From Neltuma alba (Eukaryota; Streptophyta; Magnoliopsida; Fabales; Fabaceae): a stretch of DNA of 64,000 nt. Where the stretch lies: assembly GCF_004799145.2 (NCBI RefSeq), contig NW_021636296.1, positions 186,001-250,000 of the forward strand, in the 5' to 3' direction. A program made the translations under genes and the position numbers. Below, in pieces: positions 11,201 to 22,623 of the stretch (its first letter is position 1; each line of letters starts with the position of its first letter). The notes below the pieces were generated by a model. That model worked only from the letters and a program-made list of their open reading frames with translations, was not told the DNA's origin and ran no database searches.

Positions 11201-11711
11201 TTATCATATAAACTTATGTCTTTTTTTTAGTAATTTGTATATATAAAAAGTGCTTCTGATAACAACTATCCAAACACTCTCACTTCTCAGAATCACTTTT
11301 TTACAAAATCTATTCTTCACAGAATCTATTTTCCCCAGAATCTATTCTCCAGAATCACTTTTCCAAACCACGGTTTGGTTTCATCCAAACACACCCTAAA
11401 TATCATTATCTCTGCTTAAGACCTCATCACTAATCTCTTGCTTAAACTTTAGCTCAGACCTGATTTAATCTTTTCCAGCGACTCGTACAGGTCGCTCTTG
11501 TGCTTCTTCTTCAACCACTGCTCTCACGCGAGAAAGAGATCAGGAAATTGAGTAGTGGCAAACATATTGATATTACTGTTATACGTACCTTTCCGATGAG
11601 ATGGAGGATGTGTTCGATGATGATGGATATCAGGATCAAGACAAAGCAAACAAGAGCGACGGCCCATGTTGGGGTTTCCTCCAAGTTTCTTCCTCCGCTT
11701 ACTCCCACCAT
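8255..11711 (-). CDS. MLO-like seven-transmembrane protein
   Basis: Plasma-membrane protein of the MLO family, known for roles in powdery mildew susceptibility, pollen tube reception or root touch responses depending on clade. The 15 exons on the - strand are 11711-11589, 11517-11460, 10827-10622, 10506-10390, 10283-10223, 10125-10037, 9938-9864, 9771-9677, 9577-9528, 9413-9373, 9268-9095, 8964-8929, 8831-8764, 8678-8618 and 8536-8255. They join in frame to 511 aa. Visible family marks are TPTWAVA near the N-terminus, WLKKKHKSDLYE, ELMLLGFISLLL, a loop with Cys residues (CVSEQVAGTWHPC), DPERFRFARETSFGRRH, SPPFWFFAAFFLLFN, FWFKRPRLILYLINFVLFQ, FGLKSC, and LCSYVTLPLYALVTQMGS. The cytosolic tail has a Trp-containing basic calmodulin-binding stretch (AIRSWHMNAKQQVRRNR). 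Intron 2 is almost entirely a MITE. The clade was not assigned. Confidence 0.95.
10860..11396. mobile_element. Tourist-like MITE, 537 bp, inside MLO intron 2
   Basis: Terminal inverted repeats GGGTGTGTTTGGGT and ATCCAAACACACCC are flanked by TAA (10857-10859 and 11397-11399), a PIF/Harbinger-type 3-bp duplication. The interior is AT-rich, repeats AACCATGGTT near both ends and encodes nothing. A close copy lies at 44967-45656. The insertion sits between the splice donor at 11459 and acceptor at 10828, so it makes up most of the 632-bp intron. Without it the intron would be about 92 bp, like its neighbours. Confidence 0.9.
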
Positions 11712-12652
11712 TTCCCCTCCTTTCTTTCCTTTTTGGCTCACAAAAGAGATACACAAGAATTTGAATGGCAGACGCCAAGGAAATCCCACAATATATGTGC
11801 TGTGAGTGAAAGAGTCACACGCTCAGTATCAACGCCGGAAGGGAGAAACGGACAGACACGGGCATATTACTAGTTTCTTCATGAGCCAGACGTAATTTTT
11901 CTTCTTTTTGGAAATTTTACCTGCTGAACCAGATTTAATTTATTCCCTGTATTAAACCGATCGATCATTACCATCTCAGATATTCTTCACGTCGTCACGC
12001 AATTGGTGTGTCAAATCATTTAATTGTTGTCAGCAAACTGATTAAACCGATGCATAAACCATGGAATTTTCTCCACTTGTGATATGATTTTATTTAATTT
12101 TATTAAAATGATGCATTTGTCGACGTGATATGATGTTGAATATAATATATGCGGCCAGGCAGTTAAAATCGTTGGAGGGATGCGTACAGTGACCACGATT
12201 TAAGTGTTCAAAATATGAGCAACATTATCTTGCTTTTTCTTTTAATTTTAAAATCAAGGCAAGCCAAGCTTGAGTTTACAAACTAAACAGACAGCAGCTT
12301 ACTTCTGGGATGAGAATCCTGTGGTACTACTACTGAAACCCCGCAGGATGAGGATCTTGTGCGAATGGATTATTAATTAATTTGCATAAAACAGTGACAA
12401 TGAGAACCGAGAGATGTTATATTTTATGGGCTTGTATATATTTCTTGTTCCGCAAAATCCCGGCCCACTTGAGAGCCCTGTATGTTTTAACGGGCCGTAA
12501 GAGCCCAGTAGAAACAACCTAGGTGAAAACCTGTTCCCGCTCTTTTTTCACAGCGGTTAGTCGGTTACGGCCTTCAAGCATCAGTCTACGAATCCACAAT
12601 CTCAGAAACCAATCTTCTCCAGGCACAGGCCTCTGGCGATTCCTTTCCAAGG
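11712..12652. promoter_or_regulatory. Divergent intergenic region between MLO and unknown gene
   Basis: The region contains the 5' sides of two genes read outward, MLO leftwards and the 254-aa gene rightwards. Close to the right-hand gene are GGCCCA-type and GAGCCCA motifs (about 12463-12510), which resemble plant site II/TGGGCC elements common in housekeeping promoters. No other coding sequence was seen. Confidence 0.5.
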
Positions 12653-13712
12653 ATGATGGATCATAATGCCTCCACTTTCGCAGGTATTAATGCCCATTTT
12701 ATCATGTAAATCTCTTCATCCCCGGGTTTGCTTGAATATCAATCAGTTACTAATGCAGATATTCCTTTCTCGTAACAGATAAAACCAATAGCTCAAAACC
12801 TCAAACTAACCCAAAGCTCATTCAAGCCTCCAAAATTTGCAGGTGAACTTCTATTCCACGACTTTTTCCATTTCCAAATAACTAAGCTTTTTTCCCCTTA
12901 AATAATTTTCTCTGAGTCGGTTTTCACTTGTAGGCAAAAGCGGGTCTTCGGTGCAGCCAGAAGCACAAACATCCCAACAAGACCTTCAACAGATAAGTTT
13001 ATTAACAAGCCCAAAGATGTAGTTGCCCAGAAGCAACCCAAATCGACTCCGGCTTCAGTTGTTGATACCACCAAAGAACTTGGAACGGAGGCCAGTGAGA
13101 AAGAATTCCGAGAAAATGCCAACACCGGCACGAACAAGAAAGATGAGGCATTCCTAAATCGACAGACACTAAAAACATCAGATAAGTCAGAGGAGAAGGA
13201 CAATGAGGAACCACAAACTCCGGTGGTGTCACATTTCAGAACCACCACTACCACCAAGTCTAAATTGTCGGCCACACCATTCTACAGCGCCCTGCGTTGT
13301 AGCAAATGCCGTTTTGATAGGCTGGAGACATCGTCGTATTGGATTGCACAAATCAAATTGGCTGAGTCAGTGGGCAAGCACTTCGTGGCCATTGATTTTT
13401 TTAGGCTTGCCATTGCATCCCAGGCTGAGGTTTGCTTTGCGGTTTCTCGTAATTATGTTTCTCTATCAAGTTAGTTAATTGGTAATTGTCTGTGTGCATC
13501 TGACATGTAATTTGAGTATTTGACATGTTGGGTGGTAGCCGATGAGGAACCTGCGGATTGAGCTTAAAAGGTACCTGTCAAGACACGAGTCTCTGTCGGA
13601 GCAGAGGGAGTGGAGGGAAGTTGTTGCCAAGTACGGACTATGGAAGCCTGACAACAACACATGTGAAGCGGATTCCAGCACTGAAAATGAGAAATCTGTC
13701 AAAGAAGATTAA
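12653..13712 (+). CDS. Conserved-looking plant protein of unknown function, 254 aa
   Basis: I do not recognise a named family. The four exons 12653-12683, 12779-12842, 12934-13429 and 13539-13712 all use GT-AG borders and join in one frame. The N-terminal two thirds is basic, Lys/Thr/Ser/Glu-rich and low in hydrophobics, hence probably disordered (QKRVFGAARSTNIPTRPS near residue 33). The last ~100 residues look folded: ATPFYSALRCSKCRFDRL with a CxxC pair at Cys154 and Cys157, then YWIAQIKLAESVGKHFVAID, a helical FRLAIASQAEPMRNLRIELK, and EQREWREVVAKYGLWKP. The CxxC could bind metal but no second pair is seen. The strict open frame across four exons supports a real gene. Two in-frame ATGs open the protein and the first was chosen. 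Confidence 0.75.
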
Positions 13713-14461
13713 TATCAGTAATCCGTAGATTAGAGATTTACCTGCAAGTAGGAATTATGTTATGACTGTTCTTTAACTGTTCAGCTAAAGCTTGTCTACG
13801 GTTACTCTGTCATGTATTTTGTTGTACACGTCTCTATCCAACTATAAATATATCCGTGGAACTCATTATATATGCGATAGTATGAAAATTTAATTTTCAT
13901 TATCACGGAGCAAGATATATTTTATTAAAATAAGAAATGCATTATGAGAAAGTTGGTACAAAATTATTAATCTAAGAGTTACATGACTAATTTATAAATA
14001 TTAAAAAAATTAATTAAATTAGTTATATGTAATAAATATGTATTAGTTTCTCCAAATATTATTGTTAATCAAGTGCATTATAACTGCCCTTTCATAGAAA
14101 CTTACTTATTATGTGCAGCACAATAAAACATAGATGCTTTTAAGGAGAAAATAAATAAATCTGAGAGATAAAATAGATTAAAATCTTACATTTATTTATT
14201 ATGGCCAAAGAAATCTTGTATTTAAAATCAAAATAAAATCCATTCTGACTTTTGTATTTGGAACTGGACTAAAATTCTTCACAGGCTAAGCGTGGGAGGA
14301 AGGTGGGAGCGAGATGGTGAGAATGAGGAACATGTTTTGTCCCGATAAGGCGATGCCGTCAAACTTTGGATTATTTTTGTGCCAATTTTCTTCACAGCCC
14401 TGCGACCCACCCATGGCACTCTTGCCTCCCCACCTCCATCTTAAATTTATTATATATTGAT

Positions 14462-14706
14462 TATTCATATCTTATTTAAAAAGTTTAGATTTGATTTCTT
14501 TTTTATTTTTATTTATTCAAAATAATTATTTTAATTATATAATCTAAAATAAAGATAATGTCTTAATTATCATTTTTTCAAAAAAATAATTTTTTCTATT
14601 TAAAAATAATTAACTAAAAACTTTAAATCTGGATTACTTAAATCAGATATAGACAATCTAGATCTGATAAGATTAAAGTGCTTATCAAAATGATGAGTAC
14701 TGTAAC
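14462..14706. mobile_element. TIR element relic related to 58950-59236
   Basis: The right end (GATCTGATAAGATTAAAGTG, then CTTATCAAAATGATGAGTAC) matches the right end of the element at 58950-59236, and the interior shares TAAAAATAATTAA and AATCTAGATCTGAT-type blocks. The left terminal repeat is degraded. It is a non-coding DNA transposon remnant of uncertain superfamily. Confidence 0.5.
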
Positions 14707-16278
14707 TAGATCCACACCACTCCTCCCATGCAAATTACTTATTTTAATAACCCCTCCTAATGTTTCTTATTCCCAATCTTCACTCTCAATCCATTTCAAA
14801 CCAACACTGATTGCATTTCGATTCGCCTTTATATTCTTGTTTTCTTCCGCCTAGTACTCACACAGACGGACAAGACATATTACCAACTGTTGTGTGTTTC
14901 CCTCTAAACATAAGAATACAAATTAAACCAATCAAATCACCATCAACAATGGTGGTGTTGATTTGACCATATGGTGACAAAAGGAATAGCTGGTATAAAA
15001 TTCTGTCTCTAAACCCTGCTTTTTTGATAATATATATTTAAGAAGAAAAAAGAAGTACAGTTGAATTTCTATGATTTGAGCTATCCCTTAAGCCTTAGCA
15101 TAGTTAAAGTTCAGCAATCAGACCGTACCCAAGTTTTGTTTCTTTTACGCCTTAATCTTCTGGCTCTTGCAAATTGTCTTTCATGCAATCTCTCTCAATT
15201 TTTTTGTAAATCTAGACTTTTTCGTACAGACAATGGAATCATGCATCGATTTGACCATTGATGATAATAATGACAACGACGAAGGAGAAAGGATATATAT
15301 TTGTGTCTGTAAACATATTGAAAAGTTTGCCTCTGACCCTGGTCAATTCACCACCAGAGTGAAAATCGTTTTGAAGGACACAAGCGAGGGAAAGAGGTTG
15401 TGACAGCAAATATTAGTTTATTGGGTTAAGCGAAAGGGGGTTGGGGGGAATGATCAGCTTGGAGGAGAAAGGATGAAGGAGGAGGAGGCAGGAATATGGG
15501 TTTGAAGCAGGAAGAAGCATGGAGGCCCAAGAGTGTGAAGTGGTTTCTGCAAGTGACAGACATGTCCTGACCCAACCAGACCATGAAGTTGACGTCGTAA
15601 CCACCATCTACACAGACGCATCTCAGTTGCATTAAACAACCCGAAAATGACCTGCAACTTGCATTGACACCTAATTCGTGAAAAGCTATGTCCCAATGGC
15701 TAATTTTTTTGACAAAGAAAAAGGAAGAAGAATTTTTCGAGGCTTAAAAGTCAAGATGAAACTGCAATGTCTTTTATTTGTTGTTGGCTTTTGCCATTTT
15801 TTCATATTCGAACATTTTGGGATTAACTTTTACGTGTTCAAACTATAAATTATGAAAATAAAATTACCCTGTCCTCGAGATTTTATAAACGTAATTACCT
15901 GGCGCCCAAAAGCTGCTAACTTTCTTTCCCCATATCATGATGCAGGAAAATTTTGAATGTCGCGACTAACATCATTAACTGAGCACAAACTCCCTGATTT
16001 CTCGAGAGCTTTTTTGAGAATTATTACAGTCTCTACTGTACACATCACAGTGTGTCTTGCTTTGTCGTCTAGTGAAGATGGGACTGATTAGGTGTGTTTA
16101 ACTTCTTCAATCAGGGGGGTGTAAAAATGGGGTGGATGCTATGATATGAATGGGTGATCATGGAGTCTTTTTGACAAGCCCAACATGGGATATTGGGATA
16201 AGGACGAGGTCACAGTTGTTATTCCAGACACTAATACAGACCCATGTGTACGAGTTTATTCTCCCATTGCCCTACGAA

Positions 16279-16331
16279 ATCCCACATCGATCAACTGTTT
16301 TGTGGTCAACGATTCATCCGCTGCATATAAA
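16279..16331 (+). promoter_or_regulatory. snRNA-type promoter signature (USE plus TATA)
   Basis: ATCCCACATCG at 16279-16289 matches the plant upstream sequence element RTCCCACATCG exactly. TATAAA follows at 16326-16331 after a 36-base gap, close to the roughly 33-35 bases typical of Pol II snRNA genes. No known spliceosomal snRNA or U3 5' sequence is recognisable just downstream (16350-16420), and no clear CAN(3-10)AGTNNAA 3' box was found. Abundant plant repeats also contain TCCCACATCG, so this may be fortuitous. Confidence 0.3.
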
Positions 16332-17128
16332 TTGAAGCTTCGCCGGCTTCGAAATTATAGCAGGTTCTTATTCACTGGGCAAATTGAGAAGAAATAAAGC
16401 AGCAACGATACGACGTCGACGAGGGTGCATATATATGCATAATTTATGAATTAAAAGAAAAGAGGTTGAAATCCGACAATAATGGGAAGAGAGGAGAGGT
16501 TTAAGAGAGACAAAAGCGGTGGCGGAGGGTGGGGCCCGGGGGATTAAGATAAGGGGAGAAGAGATAAGTGATGGTAATAAGAGGGGGATGAGCCAAAATC
16601 TAAGGGATCATTAATCTCCATTCCAAATCTTGCCGGTTTATAATTATGTTCCCCCAAATTATCAATTATTCCCCCGAAAAGAAAAAACACACAATACCAT
16701 ATCAGATCATGATGGGCAGTGGGGCCCCGTCTTTTTTCTTTATGAAAAATAATAAATAAAATTAAATTTGGAAAGCTCTCAAAAAAGAGGAAAAGAAAAG
16801 GAGTCGTTTGATTGTGGGTGCAACAGGAGGAGAGTAATCATGGGATACCCTTTGTCTCCCCTCGTGGACCCCACCTCCCCCCTCCTTCCCGGTTTTCCCA
16901 CCTTTCATAAATTAATTGTCTTCCAAAAATACCTCATCGGTAACAAAGATATAGTACTTTTTAATTTTTATAACGTTACCAAATAATCTAAAATTTCAAA
17001 TCAACCTTCTCTTTTTTCTCTGGGGCTGTCGAGTTTCAACGGCAAATCGATGGTACATATTGTGTCATATGACTTTTTCGCATACCTCAACTTTTTAAAA
17101 TTTTTTAAAGACGCAAAGTATAATGTAT

Positions 17129-17157
17129 AAATAATCTGATAAAAAAAAAAATAATCT
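17129..17157 (+). mobile_element. Possible micro-insertion GAT+poly-A
   Basis: AAATAATCT at 17129-17137 recurs at 17149-17157 with only GATAAAAAAAA between. It fits the same pattern as the stronger cases at 2776 and 61575, but the repeat is AT-rich and partly ambiguous with the A run. Confidence 0.3.
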
Positions 17158-17525
17158 ATTCACCGTTACTTGTTGGTAAAAAAAAAAAAGTAAATAATAC
17201 AGCCAAATTAAAAATTATGCGCACAAGATCTCTGTTTGACGGCACAAGGTCGTCCCCTTTTTGTTTTTTGTTTTTTTGGGGGTGATGAGGTCGTCCATAT
17301 CAGTCTCCGCTGGAAGTCGGAAACCCCGCAAGAGCCAAAAATAGTAGTAGCGTTTTTCTTCTTTGGGGTATTAAATATATTAAATGTTTGTTTCCGCGGC
17401 TGGAGCTTTTATCTCCTGCGGGCTCCTTTAATAAAATGATCTTGCGTTCGTTTCCTGTGTTCCTTTCTGCTTGCAGCCAAAAACCATAATTTTATACTCC
17501 TCAGGGACCCAATTTATAGTGTATT

Positions 17526-17585
17526 CTAAATATAAAATTTATTTTATAATATAAATTATACTATAAAATAGATTTTATATTTAAG
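17526..17585. repeat. Near-perfect AT-rich inverted repeat
   Basis: A 23-24-base arm (17526-17548, CTAAATATAAAATTTATTTT...) is the reverse complement, with few mismatches, of 17562-17585. A 13-base spacer separates them. ACTCC and GGAGT lie symmetrically farther out (about 17497 and 17589), suggesting a tiny Stowaway-like hairpin. Confidence 0.6.
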
Positions 17586-18827
17586 ATTGGAGTATTTAGT
17601 TCTGGATGTTCTTTTGAAGCCACGGCGGCTTTTCAATGATCCACCTCACTATACTTTTCAAAAGCAGCTATGGCTGTTGAAATTTTAATCACCAGGCGCC
17701 AAAAGAAGCTTATGTTTTAAATAAATTCCCACCGCACTCTTATTCTCCTAGCATAACTCTCATTCCTGCGCTGTGTCGGAGAATTGTTTGTTGAGAAAAT
17801 TAAAGACAAACCCCTCATTAAAAAATTCATTGAAAACAAGACCTAAAAATTTTGTACAACTTAATTTCTATTGTATGTAATTTAATTTTTTAATGTGCAG
17901 TTTATCTTTTTTTGTGTGTAATAATCTTCTTTTGTGCAAATAAAATTTTTAATGTGGAAGTCATATTCTCTTTATGCAAACTAATTCCTTGTACTCAAAT
18001 TAATATTTTGTGCAAAGTACATTCTTTTTGCACAATATCTTTTTTTATGTGTAACTAATCTTTCATGGTGCAATCAATTATCCTAAAGATCATTTGTTAA
18101 TTAAATTTGTAATGAGAAATTTATTTCTAATTTTTCCTGTTTATTTCCTTTACTATATAATCACATATGATGTAAATATTTAATTGGGTTACTTGCAAAT
18201 AATGATAAAGGACAGGTATATGAAACCATAAGAACGCACGTAAATTGCAGAAGGGAGAGTGAGGCATGAGAATGGTACGTGAGTTTGATAAAAAGAAGAA
18301 GCAGGAGACGAGACGCTTGCGGGGAAACCAAAACAGTGAGTTGACAGTATTGGGCGCGGGCGGGTCGTACCCTCTCGTGTTTATTACTGGATTTTAAATA
18401 ACTAAATTACAATTATATAAGAAAATTGTTAAAACTAATTGAAAATAATAACCATATAAAAATTATGTTTTGATTATATTCTTATTTATGAGTGGGTGCA
18501 ATAGTTAAAATAAATAAAAGAAAACCTACAAAAAAATTAATTAGAAGTAAAATTAATATAATTCTCATCCTTATTATTTGTTATTTGAAGAGTTTTTTTT
18601 ACATACAAAGAAGAATATTAAATAGATAAATTTTTTTATTTTTGTCCTTATTAAAGAGAGTATTGAATACTAATATATTTTTCACAATTTTCCCGTTATA
18701 AATAATAAGTACCAAAGTGATAAAAATATATTCAATGTTAAGAGAATGTGAAAGTAAACTTCAGAATCAACCAAGAGCACCCACTGGTAACCTGCTTAGG
18801 GGGGAAATGGTTGAGACACCTGTAATA

Positions 18828-19111
18828 CTACATTTGGTCCTAATTATAAGATCTAATTGATTAATTTGGAGATATTAAGAAACTTAGTTAAGTTAGTTAT
18901 TTGTAATGAATAAGTGTTATTTGTTATTTGTAATGAATAAGTGTTGTTTTTCCTAAAATATCCTTACTAATCAAGTTTATTATCTAGAACTACCATTGTT
19001 AGAAGGATTACTTTGGAAAAAAAATATAAATGTGAGAGACAAAGTAGATTTGGATCTCATATTTAAAATTAAAATAAAAATTAAATAAAATCTTATATTA
19101 AGAACTAAAAG
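18828..19111. mobile_element. Stowaway-like MITE, about 284 bp, degraded
   Basis: Starts CTACATTTGGTCCTAATTAT next to TA and ends AGAACTAAAAG followed by TA. It contains the family block TAGTTATTTGTAATGAATAAG, partly duplicated in tandem (about 18894-18952). It is related to the intact element at 57708-57965. Confidence 0.55.
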
Positions 19112-19589
19112 TATAATAAGCCAGCAGCGCGGAGGGTTGTTAGTTATTATGATGAGGCATGCATTAAGGGGAATGTTAGGAATCAGTGATGGTGATAATC
19201 ACTGCACACTGGACTGGAGACTGGCAGACTGCACCTGTTCTGTTCTGCCACTTTAATAAAGTCACTAATTCCTCTGTCTCTCTTTACGGGTGGGGCCTGT
19301 CAATGCCAATCTCCCAATGTTACCGCCCACGTCCACGTGCACTGCCTCCCCCCATCCCCCACCTCTCTCCTTCTAACATCCTTAATTTTCGTGAAACCAA
19401 ACATTCTTAAACCATGCATAAGTAATGTCCTGATAATGATGTCACTATGCCCCAATTCCGCTTTGTAATCCCGCCCAGCTTCTACCCAGTGCCAGCCTCT
19501 CTTTCCCTCCTGACGACTCGTAAATCCTAATCTCTCGCGCATTCCTGTGTTCACACATACTTGCTCTCTCTCTCTCTTATAGATAAAAA

Positions 19590-19755
19590 TTTAGCTGAGT
19601 TAGACTCATTAAGATTAGAACATCTCTTCAAACTCAATAAATATTAATAAAGGTGCTTATAGATTTCTCATCAGCCAGATCTTCCCTCTTGATAATAAGA
19701 TTTGAAATCATAACTTTATGAGATGTATACACTCTTTACTAGTTAGGCCAATCTT
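19590..19755 (-). mobile_element. tRNA-derived SINE-like element, second copy
   Basis: On the - strand from 19755: A-box-like TGGCCTAACTAGTAAAG, then B-box-like GATTTCAAATC about 35-40 bases on. The block AATAAAGGTGCTTATAGAT matches 990-1010 of the first copy. A shorter related piece (TTATAAAGGTATCTATAAAT) sits at 20008-20035. Ends are not precisely defined. Confidence 0.5.
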
Positions 19756-20286
19756 TATTTATAATTTGGATTCTGACAAAAACTATAAATCAACGACGGG
19801 GACATACATGGTTGCATTGTGTATCCCTTCTCGCTCTCTTTCTAGCCTGCATTTGTGTATAGTTAAAAGAATCCTTTTAATTAAAATAACAAACAAAAGA
19901 GAACAAGATATTAAAGAATGTTATTTTCTTTTTTATAAAAAAGTTTAGATAAATTGACTTTCAGAAACTTATCATGACCAAAAGATATCTACAGGCTCAA
20001 AAATAGGTTATAAAGGTATCTATAAATTACCTATATATTAATAAAGCCCTCACGTCGCCAACACATCGGGAACACAGAATAATTCATGAGAAGATTGTAC
20101 CTCGCCATCACATGCGGCCTGGCATGCATGACGATGCACTAGTTAAAGTTGCATCATCCGTTGGCGTGCATGCAATTAAAAGTGGCCTGACTTGAAACTC
20201 ACTCTACACCCCCTTCACCCCCAGCTAAGTCAACTTTAGACTGGATAGGAAAATAATAATAATAATATCCTGCCATATAATTCTTG

Positions 20287-20785
20287 TAGAGCTGGTAATA
20301 TGGATGAGACTCTCGGGTTGAACCCGTCAACCCCCCACCACCTAAAAAATATGAGCCCGCACCGCTACAACTCGAGCTTGCGACGGGTCAGCTTGCGGGT
20401 TGGCAGGTTGCCAACCCGTCTAAATTTTTTCTCTCATTTTTATATATATTAAAATATCGGGACATGGGTTAGAAAGATAAGAAAAATTTATGTTTGAACT
20501 TGTGTTTTATCATGTTCGGAGTTTGAACTCTGGACAATTGTATATTTTGTGTTTTAATGTGTTATAATTTTGTGTGAATGTTTAGAATACTTTAAATCAT
20601 TTCTGATATTTTATTTTTGATTATTTATAAGAAAAAATTAAAAAAAAAATCTGGCAGGTTGGTGGGTTAGGGTTGGCAGAATACCAACCCGTCAAAAAGC
20701 GAGCCTTTTGAGCCCGACCCCAATAACCCGTAGCCCGTCACAGGCCAACTTGCAACCCATAGGTTAACTCGTTTTATCAGCCCTA
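20287..20785. mobile_element. Non-autonomous hAT-type element, 499 bp
   Basis: The ends are TAGAGCTGGTAATATGGATG and CTCGTTTTATCAGCCCTA, imperfect inverted repeats. They are flanked by a perfect 8-bp duplication AATTCTTG (20279-20286 and 20786-20793), the size made by hAT transposases. Sub-terminal GGGTTGGCAGGTTGCCAACCCG-type direct and inverted motifs recur near both ends, and the centre is AT-rich without coding capacity. Confidence 0.88.
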
Positions 20786-21318
20786 AATTCTTGTTTGAAA
20801 AATTGGGTATAAATGAGACGATTTTAACAGGACAAGGATCACGGTCGGGTGGTCATCGATGCGAGCGCGTGTGGTAAAATTATGTACGCTCACTTGCACA
20901 TTCATTCATAATTACGATATGCATATAAAAAGAGGCATCGAGAGGGGATCTTTTTAACGCAGTAATACTGAAATCATACAAAAACATCGAGGGAATAATA
21001 ATAAAAGGTACATTAATTAAATTGACAGTGTAAAGAAAAAGATTGGGCGGAGTTTAATTATTAGAGCTGCATTACTCAGAATAGGCGGCCAGGGTGCTTG
21101 TACACACACGCGCGCACATAAAATAACGCCGTTTATGATGTGGACTGATCCAACTTTATTGTGCTGCGTGATGAAATTTGCATGACTTTTGCAGGACGCA
21201 GAAGATGTAAGTGACGTCCACGTCAATTTGTGTATCATCCATTTGAGGACATGCCAACACACTCACACACATCTAAAATCTATGCATGTCACGTTGGGCT
21301 TCTCAAAAATATCAAATA

Positions 21319-21534
21319 CTACCTCATGTTTTGAGTAATTTAGAAGGATTAAAAAATTATCAAATTACTTTGTTGTTTTTTAAGAACTAATTTAGTTCAT
21401 TTATAATTGATATATAGTCTAATGACACACATAAATATTTTAGAAAGATGATATAATATATCTTATAGTTAATTAATTTAATATTTTTTAAAATTAGTTA
21501 ATTGGGTCTTATAAATATTAAGGAACGAAGATAG
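21319..21534. mobile_element. Stowaway-like MITE, 216 bp
   Basis: Starts CTACCTCATG and ends GGAACGAAGATAG, with TA on each side. The interior block TAATTTAGTTCATTTATAAT resembles other copies in the window. Ends are diverged. Confidence 0.55.
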
Positions 21535-21629
21535 TACCTGCAAATTATAATAAAATAACATGACAGTTTTCTTATAAATAAAAGGTCACGTACTTGGTTT
21601 TGCTTATAATTTTAAGTCATTAAGATTTA

Positions 21630-21963
21630 CTCCCTCGGGTCTTATATATAAGCTTTACTTTTGAAGATGGACCTGGTCTAAAATACAAGCTTTGTTTCTT
21701 AGTTTGTCTGAACATTTATTAATTTTTTTTTTCTATTTTGCCCTTAGTTGACTATATTTAATACTCTGTCTCATTAATATTAGCCCAACACATTCTCTTT
21801 AATCATTTTTTTCATTTATTGCCTCTCATCTACTCTCTTAATAAATAAAGACAAATTTAAAAAAAATTATTTCTGATTTATTTATTATTTTTAACTAATT
21901 TTAGCTGTTTGTTTGTCAAACTTGATTCAATTATTTAAAGTTTATATACAGAACGGGAGAGAG
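21630..21963. mobile_element. Stowaway-like MITE, about 334 bp
   Basis: Starts CTCCCTCGGGTCTTATATAT next to TA and ends GAACGGGAGAGAG. The right flank is TG where TA is expected, so the right duplication has mutated. It contains the CATCTACTCTCTTAATAAATA block typical of the CTCCCTCCG-ended subgroup. Confidence 0.6.
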
Positions 21964-22352
21964 TGTTATTTTAATTAAAAAATTCAAACCCGTGAAGAAG
22001 AAATGAGGAATTGGATGAAAGAAGGAAAAAGGAGGGAGCCCGGGGGGATGGGTAAATAGGAAGAAAGCTGAGGGGCAAAAGAGGGAGAGTGGTGAGAGAA
22101 GCAGCGCCAAAGAGGCAGGCCACCCTTCGTTCCTTTCATTCCATCACTTTCTCTGCCGCCTGCTCCCAGTATTCTCATCCCTCCTCTACATCCTTTTCTC
22201 ACATACAGACTCACTATTTCTACCATCACCATCCGGTGATTATTTAGTTATTTACTAGCAGTATTATAATTATACTTATGATTTTTATATCATATTAACA
22301 ATTCTATCATTTAAACCTCGCCCTTCACGCCTTTAATTCCCATTTGTTTATA

Positions 22353-22623
22353 CTCCTCCGGTTCTTAATATAAGACCCATTTAACTAATTTGATTAGATT
22401 AAAGAAGTTAGGTAAGTTAGTTAATTATAAGAAATGTGACATGTTTTTCCTAAAATACCATAATCATCTCTCTTAATACCTCATCTCCCTCTTCTACTTG
22501 ATTATGGTTGAGGGAGTATACATAGGGGTACTTTAGAGAAAATTGATAAATATGATAAATGAGTTTTATATTTAGGACCAAAACCAACTCAACAATTAGG
22601 TCCTATATTAAGGACCGGAGGAG
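22353..22623. mobile_element. Stowaway-like MITE, 271 bp
   Basis: Perfect ends CTCCTCCGGTTCTTAATATA and TATTAAGGACCGGAGGAG, with TA at 22351-22352 and 22624-22625. It has the same length and closely the same sequence throughout as 55896-56166 (shared TTAGGTAAGTTAGTTAATTA and CTTCTACTTGATTAT). Confidence 0.88.

Noticed and set aside
15233..15403. Small acidic frame (ESCIDLTIDDNNDNDEG...)
   Set aside because: No family match, no promoter or splice evidence, and the acidic run comes from simple GAT/AAT repeats. Left as unexplained.
15413..15696. Three overlapping minus-strand frames of 64-80 codons
   Set aside because: All three frames are open together, which reflects base composition and not coding selection; none has a motif.
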